A stretch of 64,000 nucleotides of DNA, taken from NCBI GenBank assembly GCA_026416455.1, contig JAOAFE010000001.1, forward strand, positions 186,001 through 250,000, given 5' to 3'. Below are positions 27,667 through 35,841 of the stretch, one piece after another (position 1 is the first letter of the stretch; every line of letters starts with the position of its first letter). The translations under genes and the position numbers were made by a program. The notes beneath the pieces are model-generated. The model worked only from the letters and a program-made list of their open reading frames with translations, was not told the origin of the DNA and ran no database searches. The stretch comes from Syntrophales bacterium. GTDB taxonomy: Bacteria; Desulfobacterota; Syntrophia; Syntrophales; UBA8958.

Positions 27667-28899
27667 TCAACCCTTTTTCGGTTGCTTCAGGAAAAATACG
27701 GCAATCACTATGCCTACCACAGCGAGAATGGCCGTGGGATAGAAGGCAAAGCTGTAAGATCCGAAGGTATCTTTGGCCTGACCAGAAATGATACCGCCCA
27801 GGATGGCGCCTAATCCGTACGCGAGGAAGACGAGTCCGTAATTTTTCGCATAATTTTTCACCCCGAAAAATATGTTCGTTGCCGTCGGGGCAATAGCGAG
27901 CCAACCACCCAGACAGAGCCAGAAGCCGATAAAGCACGCAACGTAAAGACCTAGAGAGCCCTCTCCAGCGGCCAACATCCCGAGGGAAGAAAGAAGGATG
28001 ATAATGTAAGAAATAATAGCTGCTCCTTTCGGGGAGAGTTTATCGGTGAGCACCCCAAAGAGCGGTCGGCCTACACCGTTAAAGATGGCAAACACGCCTA
28101 CGAGGGTAGCCGCCGTTGAAGGACTGATTTTGATGATCTCCTGCCCTACGGGGCTGGAAATACCGATCGCCATCAACCCTGCCAGACAACCGATGACGTA
28201 ACAGAGGAATAGACCGTAGAAGGTGGAAGTCTTGGTCATTTCCTTCAGGGTGAAGTCTATCGCTCCGGCCGCACTACCGGCAGCAGGTTTCCAACCGGCC
28301 GGTGCCCATCCCTCTGCCGGGTAGCGGAAGGGAATAAAGCAGATGCATATGACGATAAGAAAAGCAAGTCCCAAGGCAAAGAAAGCGTACATCGGTCCGT
28401 GGGCCGAGATAAGAGCGGAGGCGACATTGGCCGAAACGAAGGGAGAACCACCGAAGCCCGCCAGCGTAAGGCCCAGGGCCAAACCTCTTTTGTCGGGAAA
28501 CCATCTGCCCGCCACCGCTAGGGGTACTCCGTAAGCAAGGCCAACTCCGCTGCCCCCCAAAATTCCGTATGATATGGCCAGCATGAAAATGCTGGAAGAT
28601 TGACTTGCGAGCATCCATCCCGCGCCCACAACGATCCCACCTAAAATACCCAGGTTTCTAGGACCCAACTTGGCTATTATCTGACCACCTACGAAGACGA
28701 AAATAGCAAAGAATGCGAGGAACAGCATGAACGGAAGTTGGACTTCCGTGGCGCTGATGTTGAGAAGATTTCTCAACGGTTTAGCAAAGACACTGTAGGC
28801 ATAAACACTACCCAAACAAATGTTGATGATGAAGCCGAGGACAATGAACAGCCATCGTCCCGCTTCTGCTTTCATGCCGAAAACCCTATCTTTTTCCAT
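27667..28899 (-). CDS. MFS transporter, OxlT (oxalate:formate antiporter-like) family
   Basis: 410 residues with about twelve hydrophobic segments in two groups of six, joined by a cytoplasmic loop near residues 190-215. The opening hydrophobic stretch (WLFIVLGFIINICLGSVYAYS) and the domain layout resemble the oxalate/formate antiporter group, which carries small carboxylates across the inner membrane. The substrate is not fixed by the sequence; monocarboxylate or dicarboxylate exchange is the likely class. It is the last gene of a minus-strand set after mobA and the small protein at 29544, though a gap of 59 bases leaves room for its own promoter. Confidence 0.85.
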   Translation of the reverse strand: MEKDRVFGMKAEAGRWLFIVLGFIINICLGSVYAYSVFAKPLRNLLNISATEVQLPFMLFLAFFAIFVFVGGQIIAKLGPRNLGILGGIVVGAGWMLASQSSSIFMLAISYGILGGSGVGLAYGVPLAVAGRWFPDKRGLALGLTLAGFGGSPFVSANVASALISAHGPMYAFFALGLAFLIVICICFIPFRYPAEGWAPAGWKPAAGSAAGAIDFTLKEMTKTSTFYGLFLCYVIGCLAGLMAIGISSPVGQEIIKISPSTAATLVGVFAIFNGVGRPLFGVLTDKLSPKGAAIISYIIILLSSLGMLAAGEGSLGLYVACFIGFWLCLGGWLAIAPTATNIFFGVKNYAKNYGLVFLAYGLGAILGGIISGQAKDTFGSYSFAFYPTAILAVVGIVIAVFFLKQPKKG

Positions 28900-28958
28900 A
28901 AGAGCCCCCTTATTTTTTTATAAATCAGGCGAAACGTAAGATAAATGGCCTTTTTTTG

Positions 28959-29537
28959 TCAAGTGGAGAAACGTTCAATTGCTTCCAAATCGGCTGGCCG
29001 GTTTAAATTAAAGAAGATCTTCTCCGCCGGTTCGAATTTGTTGATTTCATCCATTTCAATTATTCTCTTTTTTCCGGCGGGAAAAAAACCTGTTATCTTC
29101 AGCTGGTCTTCCTTTAATAGTTTTTCAATACGATGGATCAGGCGGCGGGAATAGATTGCGTGAAGTGGTTCCAACCCTCCTAGCGAACGGGGCACAACTA
29201 TATCGTAATTATTTGCCGTCTCCATCATATACCTCATAAAATCGGCATTGAGAAACGGCATGTCGCAAGCAACAACGAATACCTGTTCCGAAGACGCAAA
29301 AAAAAGACCCGTATAAATGCCCATGAGAGGTCCCTTTCCCTTCTCCAAGTCAGTTACGACGTAGACATCCAAATCCAAATACTCCTCTGCCTCTTGGGTA
29401 ACTAAAATCGTTTCTTCGAAAAGGAGATTACAGATACGAACGGTACGATCTATGAGCCTTTCCCCCCTTATCTGGAGAAAGGCCTTATTCGTTCCCATGC
29501 GGGTATTCTTGCCACCTGTGAGGATGACTCCTGTCAC
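28959..29537 (-). CDS. mobA: molybdenum cofactor guanylyltransferase
   Basis: 192 residues, the usual MobA size. It attaches GMP to molybdopterin to form the bis-MGD cofactor used by formate dehydrogenases and related enzymes. The nucleotide-binding start is VILTGGKNTRMGTNKA, and CDMPFLN carries the metal-binding aspartate. It lies six bases after the gene at 29544. Presence of a bis-MGD pathway agrees with an anaerobic organism using molybdenum or tungsten enzymes; none of those enzymes is in this window. Confidence 0.9.
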   Translation of the reverse strand: MTGVILTGGKNTRMGTNKAFLQIRGERLIDRTVRICNLLFEETILVTQEAEEYLDLDVYVVTDLEKGKGPLMGIYTGLFFASSEQVFVVACDMPFLNADFMRYMMETANNYDIVVPRSLGGLEPLHAIYSRRLIHRIEKLLKEDQLKITGFFPAGKKRIIEMDEINKFEPAEKIFFNLNRPADLEAIERFST

Positions 29538-29543
29538 TTATTC

Positions 29544-29879
29544 CTATTCACCGGGGATCACGATTTTGGGTTCCTGCTGGGCCTCGTTGATCATATCGCG
29601 CACCGTTCTTTCCACCGCATCGGGCAACATATTCGCCGCTTCGTCTAAAGTATTGGCTTCGCTGATCACGCAGTGGATTGGAATAGGCCCACTGGGAGAC
29701 ATAAGTTGTACCATGCCGGTAAAGATGACTGATCGCGAATTATCCTCCGTTCCATCGGCATGGACGGGGGTGAGTTTTCTTATCTGTGCGTAGTTCAGGT
29801 CGGTGAAGGTCTCTTCTCGGTAAAGGTTGGATTTATTGATCGTGACATCTGTGTACCTGGGTCCGGTAATTGTTTCCAT
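29544..29879 (-). CDS. conserved small cytosolic protein of unknown function
   Basis: 111 residues, no signal peptide or membrane segment, acidic C-terminus. I do not recognise a characterised domain. The sequence reads as a compact alpha/beta protein: a beta-rich first half (residues 1-70, including SVIFTGMVQLMSPSGPIPI) and one amphipathic helix (LDEAANMLPDAVERTVRDMI). The start ATG at 29879 has GGGAGG ten bases upstream and a plausible promoter further up. It is the first gene ahead of mobA, so a link with cofactor or metal metabolism is possible but only by position. Confidence 0.75.
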   Translation of the reverse strand: METITGPRYTDVTINKSNLYREETFTDLNYAQIRKLTPVHADGTEDNSRSVIFTGMVQLMSPSGPIPIHCVISEANTLDEAANMLPDAVERTVRDMINEAQQEPKIVIPGE

Positions 29880-29956
29880 GTGTGGAAAACCTCCCTTCAG
29901 TTGTTTATGGAAAAAACACTACCGGCCAGGGCTGGCAGCGTCTTTACCTGAAGATT

Positions 29957-29985
29957 TCTCTACATCGGATTACTCTTCCGGTCAA
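29957..29985 (-). promoter_or_regulatory. sigma-70-type promoter for the 29544-mobA set
   Basis: On the minus strand, TTGACC (29985-29980) and TAGAGA (29962-29957) are separated by 17 bases. They lie about 80 bases upstream of the small-protein start at 29879. The leader between contains a short inverted repeat GCCA-GGGC-TGGC. Confidence 0.4.
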
Positions 29986-29999
29986 TCTATTATTTCATC

Positions 30000-30029
30000 T
30001 TGATAAATGAGACGATTTGGGGATAGAAA
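30000..30029 (+). promoter_or_regulatory. weak candidate promoter for the phenylacetate-CoA ligase set
   Basis: TTGATA (30000-30005) and TAGAAA (30024-30029) with an 18-base spacer lie about 33 bases before the ligase start. The match is partial; the position in the divergent gap is the main support. Confidence 0.28.
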
Positions 30030-30061
30030 ATTTGTCTACTATCGGTGAGTAAGGAGGCAGG

Positions 30062-31366
30062 TTGGAGTCCATGTTCTGGGAAAGGGAAATTGAGACATTA
30101 GAACGAGAAGAACTAGAGAAACTTCAGCTCAAGCGACTCAAGGCGACGATAAGAAAAGCAGCTAAATCTCCCTATTATGCGCGTGTTTTTTCGGAGATGG
30201 GCATCAAAGCGGAGAAAATAAAGTCTCTGGCCGATGTTAAGCATTTACCCTACACGACGAAGGATGATCTCCGCAAACAGTGGCCTTACGGATTGGTTGC
30301 CGTCCCAAGGGAGAAGCTCGTGCGTATGCATTCTTCGTCGGGAACGACAGGGAGGGCCACAGTTGTTTTTCATACGGCGAAGGACATAGATAAATGGACC
30401 AATTTGCTGGCCCGTTGTATGTACATGGTCGGGCTGAGGAAGACGGATGTCTTCCAAAATATGATGACCTACGGTCTTTTTACCGGGGGGCTAGGATTTC
30501 ATTACGGAGCTGAAAGGATCGGTGCCTTAGTAATACCGGCCGGAGCAGGAAATAGTAAGCGTCAGATTCAACTTCTTTTCGACTTCGGGACCACGGCTAT
30601 TCATGTCATTCCGAGTTATGCCATGCATTTGGCGTCAGTTTTCGAGGAAATGGGTCTCGACCCTAAAAGCACCCAAGTGAGAATGGCCTTCATCGGGGCG
30701 GAGCCTCATTCGGAAAAAATGAGACAGAGGATCGAGGAAATATATGGGTTCAAGGCCTATAATTCATATGGACTATCGGAAATGAATGGCCCGGGGGTTG
30801 CCTTTGAATGTCCCTATCAAAACGGTATGCACATTTGGGAGGATAGCTTTCTGGTCGAGGTCATAGATCCGAAGACTTTGGAACCGGTACCCGAAGGAGA
30901 GCAGGGTGAGTTAGTGATGACGACTTTAACCCGGGAAGGAATGCCGATTATTCGTTATCGGACGAAAGATTTAACCCGCATTATTTCTGGTCCATGTCCC
31001 TGTGGTCGTACCCACCGCCGCATAGAGCGCATTATGGGGCGTACAGACGACATGCTCATCGTCAAAGGAGTAAACATTTTCCCCGTGCAGATAGAAAAAA
31101 GGCTTCTTGCCGTCCCAGGGGTGGGGAAGAATTTTCTTATCATACTGGAAAGAGAGGACTATAATGATTCTATGACGGTCAAGGTGGAGGTGGAAAGGCA
31201 ATACTTCCAGGGTGATTTGGGACAGCTGGAGAAGCTGAGGAGAAAAATAACAGAGGAATTGAAAAGCGAAATTCTTGTTACTCCCAAAGTGGATCTAGTC
31301 GAACCCGATAGCCTTCCAAAATCGGAAGGAAAAGCGGTTAGGGTAATCGATAACCGAAAGGAATAA
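30062..31366 (+). CDS. paaK: phenylacetate-CoA ligase (AMP-forming)
   Basis: 434 residues, standard PaaK length. It activates an aryl acid such as phenylacetate to the CoA thioester via an acyl-adenylate. The P-loop-like AMP motif is SSSGTTGRATVV near residue 92; YNSYGLSEMNGPG and the C-terminal RTDDMLIVKGVNIFP are family signatures. TTG 30062 sits four bases after AGGAGG; the ATG at 30071 gives the family-typical N-terminus MFWE and is a good alternative. The next gene is an ACT protein, a pairing common in anaerobes that ferment aromatic amino acids through indolepyruvate-type oxidoreductases. Confidence 0.92.
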   Translation: MESMFWEREIETLEREELEKLQLKRLKATIRKAAKSPYYARVFSEMGIKAEKIKSLADVKHLPYTTKDDLRKQWPYGLVAVPREKLVRMHSSSGTTGRATVVFHTAKDIDKWTNLLARCMYMVGLRKTDVFQNMMTYGLFTGGLGFHYGAERIGALVIPAGAGNSKRQIQLLFDFGTTAIHVIPSYAMHLASVFEEMGLDPKSTQVRMAFIGAEPHSEKMRQRIEEIYGFKAYNSYGLSEMNGPGVAFECPYQNGMHIWEDSFLVEVIDPKTLEPVPEGEQGELVMTTLTREGMPIIRYRTKDLTRIISGPCPCGRTHRRIERIMGRTDDMLIVKGVNIFPVQIEKRLLAVPGVGKNFLIILEREDYNDSMTVKVEVERQYFQGDLGQLEKLRRKITEELKSEILVTPKVDLVEPDSLPKSEGKAVRVIDNRKE

Positions 31367-31381
31367 AGGGGAGGGAATGAT

Positions 31382-31807
31382 ATGATAGCAGAGCAAATTT
31401 CTGTCTTTGCCGAAAATAAACCGGGTAAGCTGGCCGCCGTGACCAGGGTACTCGCGCAGGAAGGCATCAACATACGGGCGACGACGATTGCTACCTCCGA
31501 TACGTTTGGCGTCATCAATTTAATGGTCGATAAGCCTCAAAAGGCTCTTGAAGCGCTTGGAAAGGCAGGTATGTTGGTGAAGACAAGGAAAGTATTGGCA
31601 GTTTTGATTCCCGATCGACCAGGGGGGTTGGATCGTTTGGCCCAGACTTTGGCTGTAGCCGAAATCAACGTAAACAATGCCTACGGATTCGTCTTGGAGA
31701 AAGGGACGCAGGCGGTCTTTGTTGTAGATGTGGATCAGCTAGAGAAGGCAGAACAGCTCCTGCAAGCCGAAGGGTTCACCACGGTGGGGCCGGAGATTCT
31801 CGAATAA
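31382..31807 (+). CDS. tandem ACT-domain protein
   Basis: 141 residues comprising two ACT repeats (residues 1-70 starting QISVFAENKPGKLAAV and 71-141 starting AVLIPDRPGGLDRL). ACT domains bind amino acids and regulate enzymes; free-standing pairs next to paaK are well known, and are thought to sense aromatic amino acids or their products. The ribosome site GGGAGGGA is eight bases before ATG 31382. It lies 15 bases after paaK, in the same operon. Confidence 0.9.
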   Translation: MIAEQISVFAENKPGKLAAVTRVLAQEGINIRATTIATSDTFGVINLMVDKPQKALEALGKAGMLVKTRKVLAVLIPDRPGGLDRLAQTLAVAEINVNNAYGFVLEKGTQAVFVVDVDQLEKAEQLLQAEGFTTVGPEILE

Positions 31808-31824
31808 CGGGAAAGGTAGATTAA

Positions 31825-32256
31825 ATGGGTGAAAAGAAGAAAAACTTTGCCGATAAACATCCATCCTCGATCGTGCTTGATGAGGCTTTAGTGAAAACCA
31901 TAAGGGGAGAGGCCACAGAGGGGGCCTTCCCTTGTTCACAGGCAGAGAAACTGGCGCGGGATTTGTGTATTCCCATGATGGAGATCGGACAGGCCCTCGA
32001 TATTTTAGGGATCAAAATTGTTTACTGTCAGCTAGGGCTCTTTGGGTTTCCAAACCAGGGTCGGGTTGTTCAGCCAGCGCCGGCGGTGGCACCGGCATTA
32101 GCCGAGGCAATTAAAAAGGGTCTCGTTTCCGGAAAGCTTCCCTGTAAAGTGGCGTGGGATATTGCGGAAGAGTTCAGAATCCCGAGAATAGAAGTTGCTT
32201 CGGCGTGCGAATGTCTAGAGATAAAAATAAAGCCCTGCCAACTCGGGGCCTTTTGA
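31825..32256 (+). CDS. cysteine-containing tandem-repeat protein of unknown function
   Basis: 143 residues, no signal or membrane segment. Two copies of a unit of about 52 residues make up nearly all of it (roughly residues 20-75 and 90-143). Each unit reads: helix, then PC, then A-x-x-(I/L)-A with I-P-x-x-E-(I/V), ending in a beta-like I-K-I and CQLGxF. Both cysteines (PC and CQLG) are kept in both copies, and two further cysteines are present. The helical core resembles a helix-turn-helix, and the conserved cysteines suggest metal or thiol chemistry. I do not recognise a named domain. It follows the ACT gene by 17 bases. Confidence 0.75.
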   Translation: MGEKKKNFADKHPSSIVLDEALVKTIRGEATEGAFPCSQAEKLARDLCIPMMEIGQALDILGIKIVYCQLGLFGFPNQGRVVQPAPAVAPALAEAIKKGLVSGKLPCKVAWDIAEEFRIPRIEVASACECLEIKIKPCQLGAF

Positions 32257-32272
32257 TGCTGAGTTAGGGTGC

Positions 32273-32968
32273 TTATGCAACGTCTCTTAACAAGACGTCG
32301 ATTATTCTGCCCATCAGTTCGGCATTTCTCTTTGCCCCCGATACAACCTCTTCCATCGAGAGGGGGTGCTCGACGATACCATTGGCATAGTTATCAATAG
32401 AGCAGATGGCGGCATAGGGGAGATTAAGTTCTGATGCGCAAATGGCCTCTGATGCCATCGTCATCCCAACTACATCTGCCCACTGGGACATGAGCCTTAT
32501 CTCCGCCCTCGTCTCGAACCTAGGTCCCCAGGTCTGCCAGTAAACACCTCTGTTTATCACGTGTCCCCCGCAGGCCATGGCGGCTCTCACGAGGGTGTCC
32601 CTTAAGGTATCATCCAGCTGAGGCGTTACGTGCTGACATTCGCGCGAGAAAACAGTGGGATTTGGGCCCCAAAAGATAAAGTCATGGGGCACAATGAGCG
32701 AGCCGGGTTGTAATTCTCGTTTCAGAGACCCTGTAGAGTTGACGGCGATTACCTTTTCTACCTCCAGGGCTTTGAGGGCCGAAAAGTGAGCGGCATGGTT
32801 GATTTGGTGAGGAAGCACGTAGTTATTAGGATCTAAACCGTGGCGGGGAAGAAACACCCATCGGTGTGCGATAACTACAGTGACCTTGCCGTAAGGCGTT
32901 AAGACAGTTTTCTCTTCCCCTTGAGCCGAGATGGGAATGGTTCCGGAGATAATGGCCAATTTCGGCAT
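32273..32968 (-). CDS. S-methyl-5'-thioadenosine / purine nucleoside phosphorylase family protein
   Basis: 231 residues from ATG 32968, which has AAAGGAG nine bases upstream. An open frame reaches 33076 but would run through the promoter region and adds no family sequence. Motifs of the PNP/MTAP group are visible: IISGT near the start, FLPRHG, NSTGSLK, GPRFETRAEIR and the MTMASEAICASEL active-site stretch. It would cleave methylthioadenosine or a purine nucleoside with phosphate. It faces thioredoxin divergently and its 3' end meets the repeat-protein gene with a 16-base gap. Confidence 0.85.
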   Translation of the reverse strand: MPKLAIISGTIPISAQGEEKTVLTPYGKVTVVIAHRWVFLPRHGLDPNNYVLPHQINHAAHFSALKALEVEKVIAVNSTGSLKRELQPGSLIVPHDFIFWGPNPTVFSRECQHVTPQLDDTLRDTLVRAAMACGGHVINRGVYWQTWGPRFETRAEIRLMSQWADVVGMTMASEAICASELNLPYAAICSIDNYANGIVEHPLSMEEVVSGAKRNAELMGRIIDVLLRDVA

Positions 32969-32996
32969 TTTTGTTGCTCCTTTAGGTACGGCGTGA

Positions 32997-33025
32997 TGGA
33001 TAACACAGCTGATGGGTCTTGTCAA
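32997..33025 (-). promoter_or_regulatory. promoter for the nucleoside phosphorylase gene
   Basis: On the minus strand TTGACA (33025-33020) and TATCCA (33002-32997) are 17 bases apart, about 30 bases upstream of the ATG at 32968. It is back to back with the thioredoxin promoter. Confidence 0.45.
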
Positions 33026-33040
33026 AAGAGCGATTTGAAT

Positions 33041-33070
33041 TTGACTTTCCACTGTGATGTGCGATACAAA
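33041..33070 (+). promoter_or_regulatory. promoter for trxA-bamD
   Basis: TTGACT (33041-33046) and TACAAA (33065-33070) with an 18-base spacer, ending 27 bases before the thioredoxin ATG at 33098. Confidence 0.45.
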
Positions 33071-33097
33071 GGGCATAAAATTTTGTGGGAGGGAGAG

Positions 33098-33436
33098 ATG
33101 GGAGAGAGTGTTTCCGTTTTAACGGATGAAACCTTTGATAAAACTATTGAACTGGAGCAAAAGCCGGTCCTGGTAGATTTCTGGGCTCCTTGGTGCGGTC
33201 CTTGTCGGGCTTTAGCACCGGCGGTGGAAGGAATAGCGCAGGATTACGCTGGTCGACTTGCCGTCTATAAGATTAATGTGGATGAGAATCCTAAGACGGC
33301 GTCTAAGTTGGGGATTAGGAGCATTCCGACTTTGGTCCTTTTCAATCGAGGGATGGTAGTGGATAAGATGGTGGGGTTGGTGCCCCAAGAGCAGCTCGAA
33401 GCCTTCGTGAGGAAGGTGTTGCCAGCCGAGGGATGA
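33098..33436 (+). CDS. trxA: thioredoxin
   Basis: 112 residues from ATG 33098 with a GGGAGGGAGAG ribosome site. The longer open frame from 32921 runs antisense into the phosphorylase gene and has no thioredoxin sequence. The redox site WCGPC (Cys33, Cys36), the DFWAPW lead-in, and the cis-proline RSIPT are all present. It reduces protein disulfides in the cytosol. Its stop overlaps the bamD start by four bases. Confidence 0.95.
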   Translation: MGESVSVLTDETFDKTIELEQKPVLVDFWAPWCGPCRALAPAVEGIAQDYAGRLAVYKINVDENPKTASKLGIRSIPTLVLFNRGMVVDKMVGLVPQEQLEAFVRKVLPAEG

Positions 33437-34158
33437 AAACGCGGGTCTTATTGTCCATATCACTCGCCGTGATTTTCTTGACTTCCGGTTGTGCGTGGAT
33501 TGACAATCTTATAAGTGGAAGACAGAAAGTTAAGAATGATCCCGTTGCCCTTTACCAGGCGGGAGTGGAAGCGTACAATCGGGGTAGATACAGCCGGGCA
33601 GTGGAGTATTTCACGAGGGTAAAGGAGAGATTCCCTCTGCATGAGCTCGCCCTAATGGCAGAAATAGGATTGGCAGACTCCTACTTCAGTGATAAGGATT
33701 ATGCTAATGCGGAACTGGCGTATACGGACTTCTTGAACCTCCATCCTACTCATGAATACATACCTTACGTTATGTATCAGATTGGTATGTGCCATTACAT
33801 GAATATGTTGTCCATCGACCGCGATCAAACGGCGACTGTAAGGGCAATCAAAGAATTCGAGCAGGTAATTGCCCGTTTCCCGACGAGTAAATTCGCAGTG
33901 ATGGCGGAGGAAAAATTAAGGGAATGCCGGAAGCGCATGGCGGCCAAAGAGTTTTACGTGGGACGGTTTTATTTTAGACAGGGGCAATACCAAGCGGCGG
34001 TAAAAAGGTTTGAGTATCTTCTCACTCACTACGCAAATTTGGGGTACGACTATCAGGCGAGGGTATTTTTGGAAGAGTCCAAGAGGAGGTTGGCTCAAGC
34101 CAAAGCCAAGTCTCCCGATAAATTGGAAGGGCGCATCATCCCTACACCAGAGAAGTAA
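33433..34158 (+). CDS. bamD: outer-membrane assembly lipoprotein BamD
   Basis: 241 residues. A signal peptide with lipobox LTSGC puts the lipidated cysteine at residue 20, and the tetratricopeptide-like helices that follow (ALYQAGVEAYNRGRYSRAVEYF, then FLNLHPTHEYIPYVMYQIG) are those of BamD/YfiO. It works with BamA in inserting beta-barrel proteins into the outer membrane, so the cell is diderm. The start overlaps the thioredoxin stop by four bases. The 3' end overlaps the opposing kinase gene by 17 bases. Confidence 0.92.
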   Translation: MKTRVLLSISLAVIFLTSGCAWIDNLISGRQKVKNDPVALYQAGVEAYNRGRYSRAVEYFTRVKERFPLHELALMAEIGLADSYFSDKDYANAELAYTDFLNLHPTHEYIPYVMYQIGMCHYMNMLSIDRDQTATVRAIKEFEQVIARFPTSKFAVMAEEKLRECRKRMAAKEFYVGRFYFRQGQYQAAVKRFEYLLTHYANLGYDYQARVFLEESKRRLAQAKAKSPDKLEGRIIPTPEK

Positions 34159-35701
34159 AGATCTCATTCATAATTGCGTCCCGGGGTTGGGAGGTATCAA
34201 TGGAGATGAGAAATTCACTCCAAGGGGTAAGGGGGTCCATCTTTTCGCGTTGCTTAAGGTAGATTTCCCATCGGCCGTCCGAGGCCTCACCGACGCGCCC
34301 CAGGCGTTCGGAAAGCCTAGTCTTTACCGTTTCTTCTGGGCAATGGCAATTTAAAAGATAAAAAGAGGCGCCGTATCTTCTTGCTATTTTCAAGGCCTCT
34401 TCACGTTCACTATCGCGCGTATGGGTGGCGTCGAGAATCACCGATTTTCCCTTTCTTAGGGCTTCTTCTGCCCTTCTTCTTGCTTCTTCATATGTACGAC
34501 GGGACATTTCGGGAGAGTAGATACCCTCTCCAAATGGTTCATATCGGTGCTCTTCCGGAGGAAGGCCGGCAAGTTCTTTTCTTATAACGTCGGTTTGGAT
34601 AAGTTGGGCCCCCAATCGGCGAGCAAGCTCTTGAGCAACGAAGGTCTTCCCCGTTCCCGTGAGTCCCACCATGGTCATTAGGACAGGTGTCCTGCGACCG
34701 GTTGCATACCGATGAGAAAGGGCAAAGTAGCGACGAGCTATTTTCTCCGCTTGCCTTCTTTCCTCCTCCCTTATGGCGGAATCGTCCAGCCGGAAACTAA
34801 TGACCTTACCGCGTACATAGGCATAATAGCAGCGATAGAAATCGTGAAGGACCCGTACTCCCTGGTCTTGAGAGAATTCCATATAAGCCTCGACAAATTG
34901 CTCGGCATAGGCAGGGTATCCGTTGAAGTCGAAATCCATGGCGAGGAATGCCACTTCTGCAGCTACGTCGCTGAAACGGAATCGCTCATTGAATTCAATG
35001 CAGTCGAAGATAGTGATTTCATCGCTAACGCAGATATGTTCAAGATGGAGATCTCCATGACAATCGCGGATGCGGTGGTTTTTTATGCGCTCCCAAAAAT
35101 AGGCCTCTCTGTCTTCGAGGAAACTGAGGGAGTACTTTTCTATGGAGGCGTACTGATCGGCACTTATGGTTTGACCGATATACTTCTTTGTTTGAGCAAA
35201 GTTTTCTTCGTGATTGTATCTGATCACATCCGGTGCTCCCATTTCGTCCACCTTTCCCCCTGTCTCCGCCTGAAGGTGGAACTGGGCCAGCAAATGCGCA
35301 ATTCTGTCTATGATTCGGGAGTCGAATTCGGGGTTGGCTATCAAACGCTTTAGCATCCCCTCCTCTGGCAGGCGCTTCATGTGAACTGCGTACTCCACGA
35401 TTTTACCCTCTTCCCCCAATGAAATGCGCCCCCTTTCATCCAGCGTGATCGGTGTCACGTCGAGATAAATGTGAGGGGCTAGGCGACGATTCAAACGCAA
35501 TTCTTCTTCGCAGAAAAATTTTCTCTTCTCCAGGGTCGTGAAGTCAAGAAAACCGAAATCAACTGGTTTTTTTATTTTGTAGACCTCGTTTCCAAGGATA
35601 AGCAAATAGGAGATGTGAGTTTGAATGAGCCTTCTTTCTTCGGCAGAGAAAGGGACAAGATATCTGTTCGTAAGGGCGTCTACGATTTGTTTTTGCTCCA
35701 T
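34142..35701 (-). CDS. aminoglycoside-phosphotransferase-like / P-loop kinase fusion
   Basis: 519 residues from ATG 35701, which has GAGG seven bases upstream; a TTG at 35719 would add six residues. The first 330 residues form a protein-kinase-like APH fold: YKIKKPVDFGFLDF carries the lysine, HGDLHLEHI the catalytic loop and FDCIEFN the metal aspartate. The rest is a zeta-toxin/AAA-type kinase with Walker A GLTGTGKTFVA near residue 348 and ILDATHTRDSERE. Fusions of this layout are widespread in bacteria but their substrate is not established; drug resistance should not be assumed. Confidence 0.86.
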   Translation of the reverse strand: MEQKQIVDALTNRYLVPFSAEERRLIQTHISYLLILGNEVYKIKKPVDFGFLDFTTLEKRKFFCEEELRLNRRLAPHIYLDVTPITLDERGRISLGEEGKIVEYAVHMKRLPEEGMLKRLIANPEFDSRIIDRIAHLLAQFHLQAETGGKVDEMGAPDVIRYNHEENFAQTKKYIGQTISADQYASIEKYSLSFLEDREAYFWERIKNHRIRDCHGDLHLEHICVSDEITIFDCIEFNERFRFSDVAAEVAFLAMDFDFNGYPAYAEQFVEAYMEFSQDQGVRVLHDFYRCYYAYVRGKVISFRLDDSAIREEERRQAEKIARRYFALSHRYATGRRTPVLMTMVGLTGTGKTFVAQELARRLGAQLIQTDVIRKELAGLPPEEHRYEPFGEGIYSPEMSRRTYEEARRRAEEALRKGKSVILDATHTRDSEREEALKIARRYGASFYLLNCHCPEETVKTRLSERLGRVGEASDGRWEIYLKQREKMDPLTPWSEFLISIDTSQPRDAIMNEIFTSLV

Positions 35702-35841
35702 GGATGCCTCTTGTTCCAAAGTGGCTGCGCTGAGGTGTGCTTACCACATATGGGATAGGCGCAGCAAAGCAAAAATTAATTGATTGAAAAAAGGTGTCGA
35801 TAAATATATGTAGTCGAAAGAAAAAATATGCCTCTAGTTCC

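Noticed and set aside
32921-33097. N-terminal extension of thioredoxin
   Set aside because: It is antisense to the nucleoside phosphorylase start and contains its promoter; thioredoxin sequence begins at 33098.
34712-35353. 213-residue plus-strand open frame
   Set aside because: It is antisense to the fusion kinase, whose frame has clear catalytic motifs.
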